64,000 nucleotides of DNA from Thuidium tamariscinum (lineage: Eukaryota; Streptophyta; Bryopsida; Hypnales; Thuidiaceae). The notes beneath the pieces were generated by a model. It saw only the letters and a list, made by a program, of their open reading frames with translations, was not told the origin of the DNA and searched no databases. The stretch spans positions 24,009,501-24,073,500 of the forward strand of contig OX344749.2 in assembly GCA_947034885.2 (NCBI GenBank). Direction: 5' to 3'. Position numbers and translations under genes: made by a program. Positions 58,924-64,000 of this stretch are shown here, in pieces. The stretch's first letter is position 1. Each line of letters opens with the position of its first letter.

Positions 58924-61273
58924 GAGCAAATAGGTAACATTTTAATAAGCTTTATCAATTTTTTTTGAAAATGTAACCATACAAATTCAAACCAAATATG
59001 TTAGAGATTACTTATGAAACGAAAACACAATAATATCACTTATAGATTGAAAGATTATAATGTTTGATGACAAGAGTGTCAAATTTGCAAAAGTGAGTTG
59101 AAATCTTTTGATTTTCTTTTCACATGTCAAATCTAAAAATTTGGTCACCAAAAAAATATTAGATTAAAAGACTTACCCCAATCAATTTATAGCTTCTCAA
59201 AATCTACTCTACTATTCTCTTAAATGAATTTTAATGTGTTTTTTTTCTTCAAGCTCTAGTGTATTTGAGGTTCATTTTCAAGAGCCTTCAACACTATGGA
59301 AAGTCAAGATTGCAATGGACACCCTTGTACAAAATTTTGATTTGAAAAATCATAGTCAATCATTTTCAAAATCAAATTTTTACTACTTAAGCTAGATTTC
59401 AAGAAGAAGTTTTCAAAAATATAAAGTACTAAAATAGAAACTTGGTTAGGTTTTATTTAACTTCGAAGTTTTGCTAACACCAAATTTTGGTGCCTTGGGC
59501 ATTTGCAAGCTAAAGTATTTGGCCAGAAATGATCCAATTTTTGAACCAATAGGTGTATTTCTTTTGTTTCTATAGTGATCTTGAAAGTCATCATTGACCA
59601 TCAAAGGACACTCTTTGTTCCTAGCATTCTATCCAAGATAATCCTCAAAGGACATTAAGGCCAAAAAGTGGCGTTAATCTTTTCTCATTTTGAAGATTAG
59701 ATGGTTTTCATCCAATTTCTTGTGTGCAACTTTACTAATGCTATATCTTCATTAATAGTTTTTCTTTTGGTTTAGTATGGAATATTTTAATTACAAAATG
59801 GTATACTCATACAATATATTTTAGTTTATTATTCATTAAATTTTCAATGATTTCTTTTGCTTTTGAAAACAATGCAAACATTGAATGTTAGAAGTTTTAG
59901 TTGGTTCTAGCCAATGTGGGCCAAAAATTCTAGACCTCAAAAGAAAAATTAATAAAATTTGATTTCTAAATAGCGTAAGTCATAGAACATTGCATACCCT
60001 TTCCAAAATGATAAAGCTCTTTTTTTTATTGGACTTTCTTACTAAAAGTTACAAATCTACAAAGTTTGGCTTCTAAATTGTTCTAAGAAAACATTATCCA
60101 TCCTTTTGACCTATTAGTCTAATTTTGTTAGTATTTTTGAAGTTAGGTTAAGGGAGGCCCAATTTATGATTGGTTTTGATTTCACTAGGATTCAATGATT
60201 GTAAATTTCATCTAAATCTAAGGTTCTTTAAAACCAAATTTTTTCATGTTCTAATTCTTTTGATCTTGTTCTATTTTCTAAGTGTCAAGTAGTTATGAAG
60301 AATCTTCTAATGGTAGGTTCCCACTTGGTTGCATATAGCATGAGCACTTTAAATGTTAGCATAGCAATAAATTTTCTTTAGCTTAAGTTTACATTGCACA
60401 TGTCCTCAAAGCACATTTCTGTTTAATGAAAGAGCAATTTCTAGAGCACGCATTTCCTATTGTCAAAATGCTCATGTTAATGGCATGCTCAAGCCCCTAC
60501 AACCCTCTTAATAAAAGTGCCCTTGGAAATCTCAAACCTTCTCTTCATGAGGATTGCCAACATTTTGTTCATAGCTATTTAAAAAGTGGTAGGCCTCAAA
60601 CCATCCCTCATTAAATGGACATATTGCTATAAATAATTGCATGCCATGTCATATGCCACTTAGATTTGGCATTTGCCATCATACATAGGTAGAATGCAGT
60701 AGTCATTTACAATTCAAAATTTGCCTCTAGAAGTCCACATAGGAATGTACCTTTAAGATTTCTTAAATGCTTTTGGATTCAATTTTGTACTTTGATTCAC
60801 TCTAAAAGATTGACTTTGAACTTCTATTCAAAGACCACTATTCTAGACTTTCAACTATAATTTGCTATTTTGGGGGTCTTAATAATGATAAGTTGTTGAT
60901 CATAAAATTGGTTTTTTAATATTTCAAGACACTCTTTAAGTTTGAACTTTTCTAACAGAAATAGATGAAGTTTGACCTCTAAATGGTACTCTAAAACCTC
61001 ATTCAACAGAATCTAATGACCTACTATTTTAAATTGACCTTTCTTAAAGGATTACATTTTTGAATTTAAAAAAAAATTCTATTCACTTTGGGGGGATGAT
61101 TTTTCATTCATTTCATCCAAAATTAACCTCTTTGATTACTGATATTCATCCATGCATATCTTCTTCAATTTTGATTAATATTCAAAGTTTAATATGTTTC
61201 TAAAAGTCCTTGGAAATTGATTAATTGATTCTACAATTAAAATTGGATTTTAGTAGACTCCTAAGGGCTTGGC
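58924..61273. other. AT-rich intergenic DNA with a relative of the PABN-intron repeat
   Basis: 59080-59340 is the reverse complement of 38130-38480 in PABN intron 4, with many substitutions. The remainder has no recognised element or gene; the 62-aa frame at 60426-60614 is unrecognised. Confidence 0.5.
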
Positions 61274-62155
61274 TTAACCCCTAAAGGACCATTGTCCCCT
61301 TGGGAGACAAAATGGATTTTGGGCAAGTTCCCATGACTTCAATTTTTGGTGAAACTTTCAGAGACTTTCTCATAAGATAGAAAATTTGATTAACTTCACC
61401 GGAATATAATTTTTATTTCAATTGGTGCTCGGGAGCAAAAGTTATACTATAAAAAGCCCAACTTTCGGCAAGTAATTTTTTTTTTCGTAAACAATATATT
61501 TTTGTCTACACATGAAGCTTTGATTATTTCTATTTGGACTAGTAATGAGAAAGTTATGAACAATCATATTATTTGGGCAATATAAATGACTTCTTGAAAA
61601 AATAACTTATAAGATTCATTTCTGAATGCAATTTTCACAATTTCTCAAAAAAATTGATGTACAAGGTTATGTTTACTTGCTAGAACAATCTCAACATTGG
61701 GATTGTTGTGTTTCAATCTCATCTTAGAGCTATTAACCATATAGTTTTTCTTTCAATCTTGGACCTACTTCTATTTAACAATTTTTTAAAGAATGGTAAT
61801 CAAGTGTTCTTTTGTGAAATTTTTTTCTTAGACTTTCAACTCAATTCTTCAACACAAAAAATTATAAATTTTAATTCTGAAGAGAATTTTTTTTCCACAA
61901 ATGCTAGTTTAAATCATTTGAAATTGCAAACTACAATTAAAAAAAAATTCCAACTTATAAAGTTCATATCTTTCATTGTATGCGGTCAAACTTCATGAAA
62001 TTTTTAGTGCATGATCTCAATCAAGTTAAGTACAAGATCCTATGGTTAGATTCTTAAATTTTATTTTATTTTATTTTTTCTTGGATGAATACAGCAAAAA
62101 TGACAGTTTCGAGAGGTTTCTGAATGAAAAATGGTCTTGGTTCTCTTAGGATTAA
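61274..62155 (-). mobile_element. TTAA-flanked non-autonomous element, copy D
   Basis: Same family as copy C in opposite orientation. It starts TTAACCCCTAAAGGACCA then TTGTCCCC (copy C's right end inverted) and ends GGTTCTCTTAGGATTAA (copy C's left end inverted, with decay). It is 882 bp. A 96-aa frame (61708-61998) lies in shared non-coding repeat text. Confidence 0.7.
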
Positions 62156-62333
62156 CCATTCAGCTCTTAATTTTAATAATTATCTTTAAAGAAAAAACAA
62201 ACAATCCTAGAGCAAATGAATCACATACCTCCAAATCCATCAATACTATGATGCCATCCTCTATGATTATTATGATTGTGCCAAAGTCTGTCTTATTCCA
62301 TACTTGTTAGTTTTGTCGGGTTTTGCATATTGT

Positions 62334-62720
62334 TTAACCACTAAAGCCCTAAATTGCAGGGATTTGGGGTAAAATAGCAATTTTAAGTAGCTCATTATAA
62401 ATGGATTTTTTATTTTTTTATTTGAAATTTTCACAAAACATTTTCTCTAGGAGTAGCTTTAAGGTTCAACAATTTTCATAACTTTTGACTACATAGTTAA
62501 AAAGTTATGCCATGATATGTTATTTTCATTACTAAGTGGGCAACCTGGGCAACAAAAAATAATTCTTTAAAAAAAAAAATAATAATAATTTTAAATTTTA
62601 AATTGGTTTATTAGATTTATGTCTAAGTATGTGGAAAGATTTGAATCATTTGAGTTTGATTAACGAGATGAAAGTTATGAGGGTTTTTAGTTTGGGGGAT
62701 AATTATAGAATCTCTATTTT
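62334..62720 (+). repeat. Repeat family K, forward copy
   Basis: It starts TTAACCACTAAAGCCCTAAA and runs through GGAGTAGCTTTAAGGTTCAA, ACATAGTTAAAAAGTTATGC and ACGAGATGAAAGTTATGAGG, parallel to 46259-46570 but without the inverted arm. The right limit was not found. Confidence 0.55.
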
Positions 62721-64000
62721 ACAAAAAAGTTTGAAATCCTTTATCTAATTCAATTTTTAATATTCTTGAAAAAAATGAAACGTTGGATGAAGACTTCTTA
62801 TTGCAATATTACAACCATTCAAACTAGCATTTTTCATTTCTATAAATAAATTGTTCACAATTTAATATTTTGAATCATTTTTGTTTTTTTCTACTTACTA
62901 TTTTTTTCCTATGTATTGTACAATTCCAAATGATTTGAAATTTTTTGAGCATGTACTAGCCAACTTGCATTAAATGATGAATCCGAAGAGTGACCACCAT
63001 TTTGAACATTTTTTCATACAAATCACAAATGTGACCTTGAGAAGTGCAATTGCTTGGATTTTCATAGGGATAAAAAATGATTTTTTGTCAATTCAAATGC
63101 TAATATCTTGCAATTTACACGGTGGAAATTTCTGAAGTTTTTTCCACATCTTTTCAAAACACATTGCATTAAGATCCTACGGTTATATTGGGGGTTATAT
63201 GTGTCAAATTTTTTTCTTAAAAGTTTGCATTTGTAATAGAAATCGTAGTTTCTAAATTTTTATTAAATCAAACAAAAAGGATGCCACATAACTCATTAAC
63301 CCTAATAAATATCTAATTAAATCTTCTATTGTATCTAATTTATTAAACTCTAGCTTTGGTATCAAATAATCTTTGTTCTGTCTAAATTCAAACCTCCATT
63401 GACTCCTAAAATCCCTCTAAAGACTACCATTTCTATTGCAAAGAGCAAAAAACTAAATTTCTTTTACATATATCTAACTATAGAATCTTTTACTAGAATT
63501 TGTCCTTCAAACTGAGACTTAGGCTAGGTTCCATTAACATCTCATATTTTTCAAAAGTAGTCATTTGGCTACATAGATTGACAAATGATCATGTTTTAGT
63601 GTTGAAAAAGGATGCAAAATTTTTCCTAAAAACACATTTGGAGGTCAATTTTGATTTCTAAACCTATTAATATGAAAAAAAAAAATTGATATTGTAAAGA
63701 GATTTAAATTTAGCTTAAAAACACATTGGTGAAAGAAAATATCATTCAATTGACTTATTGTGTTTGCAAAATTGCTTTGAAATGTCAAAACATAGTTGCA
63801 AAAACATATCTAGGGCCAAACCTCCTTCTTAGCCATTCATGACGTTTTTAGTTGGATTGATATGAAATTTAAGACACATAAACTAGACTAGTATGTGCAA
63901 CTTTTCAAATTTTTTTTATTGGAAACAAACTTTGTATGAAGAAGAAACAAGTTGCCAAAGTTTATTGTAATCCAAAAATATCTAGTATTGAACTTTGAAT
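62721..64000. other. AT-rich DNA; right edge holds a cut-off repeat
   Basis: No gene is seen. From about 63750 to the window end the sequence is the reverse complement of the interior of the TTAA element at 33665-34439 (AAGAAGAAACAAGTTGCCAAAG-type text), so an element probably continues past the window. Confidence 0.5.

Noticed and set aside
29508-62155. Telomeric repeat tracts (CCCTAAA)
   Set aside because: Single CCCTAAA matches occur at the ends of the TTAA elements and in a telo-box, never in tandem, so they are not interstitial telomeres.
1-64000. LTR retrotransposons, tRNA or rRNA genes
   Set aside because: No reverse transcriptase, integrase or gag frame, no paired long terminal repeats and no tRNA or rRNA core sequences were recognised by eye; a dedicated search could still find decayed ones.

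Overview
The window looks like nuclear DNA of a land plant. Three things support this: an exact plant miR160 hairpin, two intact spliced genes with plant-type protein signatures (a nuclear poly(A)-binding protein and an AFC-type LAMMER kinase), and GT-AG introns of roughly 0.2 to 1.25 kb. The species cannot be fixed from the sequence. There are only about three genes in 64 kb, set in very AT-rich, decayed transposon sequence.

Layout. 1-5990: AT-rich DNA with a 1.27 kb CACTA-like foldback element. 5990-12900: an island of visibly higher G+C with no convincing protein gene; it carries the MIR160 precursor on the minus strand at about 6300-6400. 13548-24825: one 11.3 kb non-autonomous hAT-like element with a 13-bp terminal inverted repeat and an 8-bp target duplication, full of GGTCGCCC motifs and tandem arrays, without a transposase gene. 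24834-37180: decayed, nested small elements (Helitron 3' ends, TTAA-flanked elements, MULE-like elements with 9-10 bp target duplications). 37189-41472: the PABN gene (minus strand, 7 coding exons, 211 aa). 41520-51290: more decayed repeats, including three short CACTA-type elements with exact 3-bp duplications. 51400-57700: the LAMMER kinase gene (plus strand, 11 or 12 coding exons). 57800-64000: AT-rich repeats again.

The genes do not form an operon or cluster. MIR160 acts in auxin signalling through class-C ARF transcripts. PABN acts in nuclear poly(A) tail synthesis, and the LAMMER kinase phosphorylates SR splicing factors, so these two divergent genes both belong to nuclear mRNA processing. 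About 10 kb of repeats separates them.

Most of the larger open frames are artefacts of tandem repeats or of reading through introns. No LTR retrotransposon, transposase gene, tRNA, rRNA or CRISPR array could be supported.
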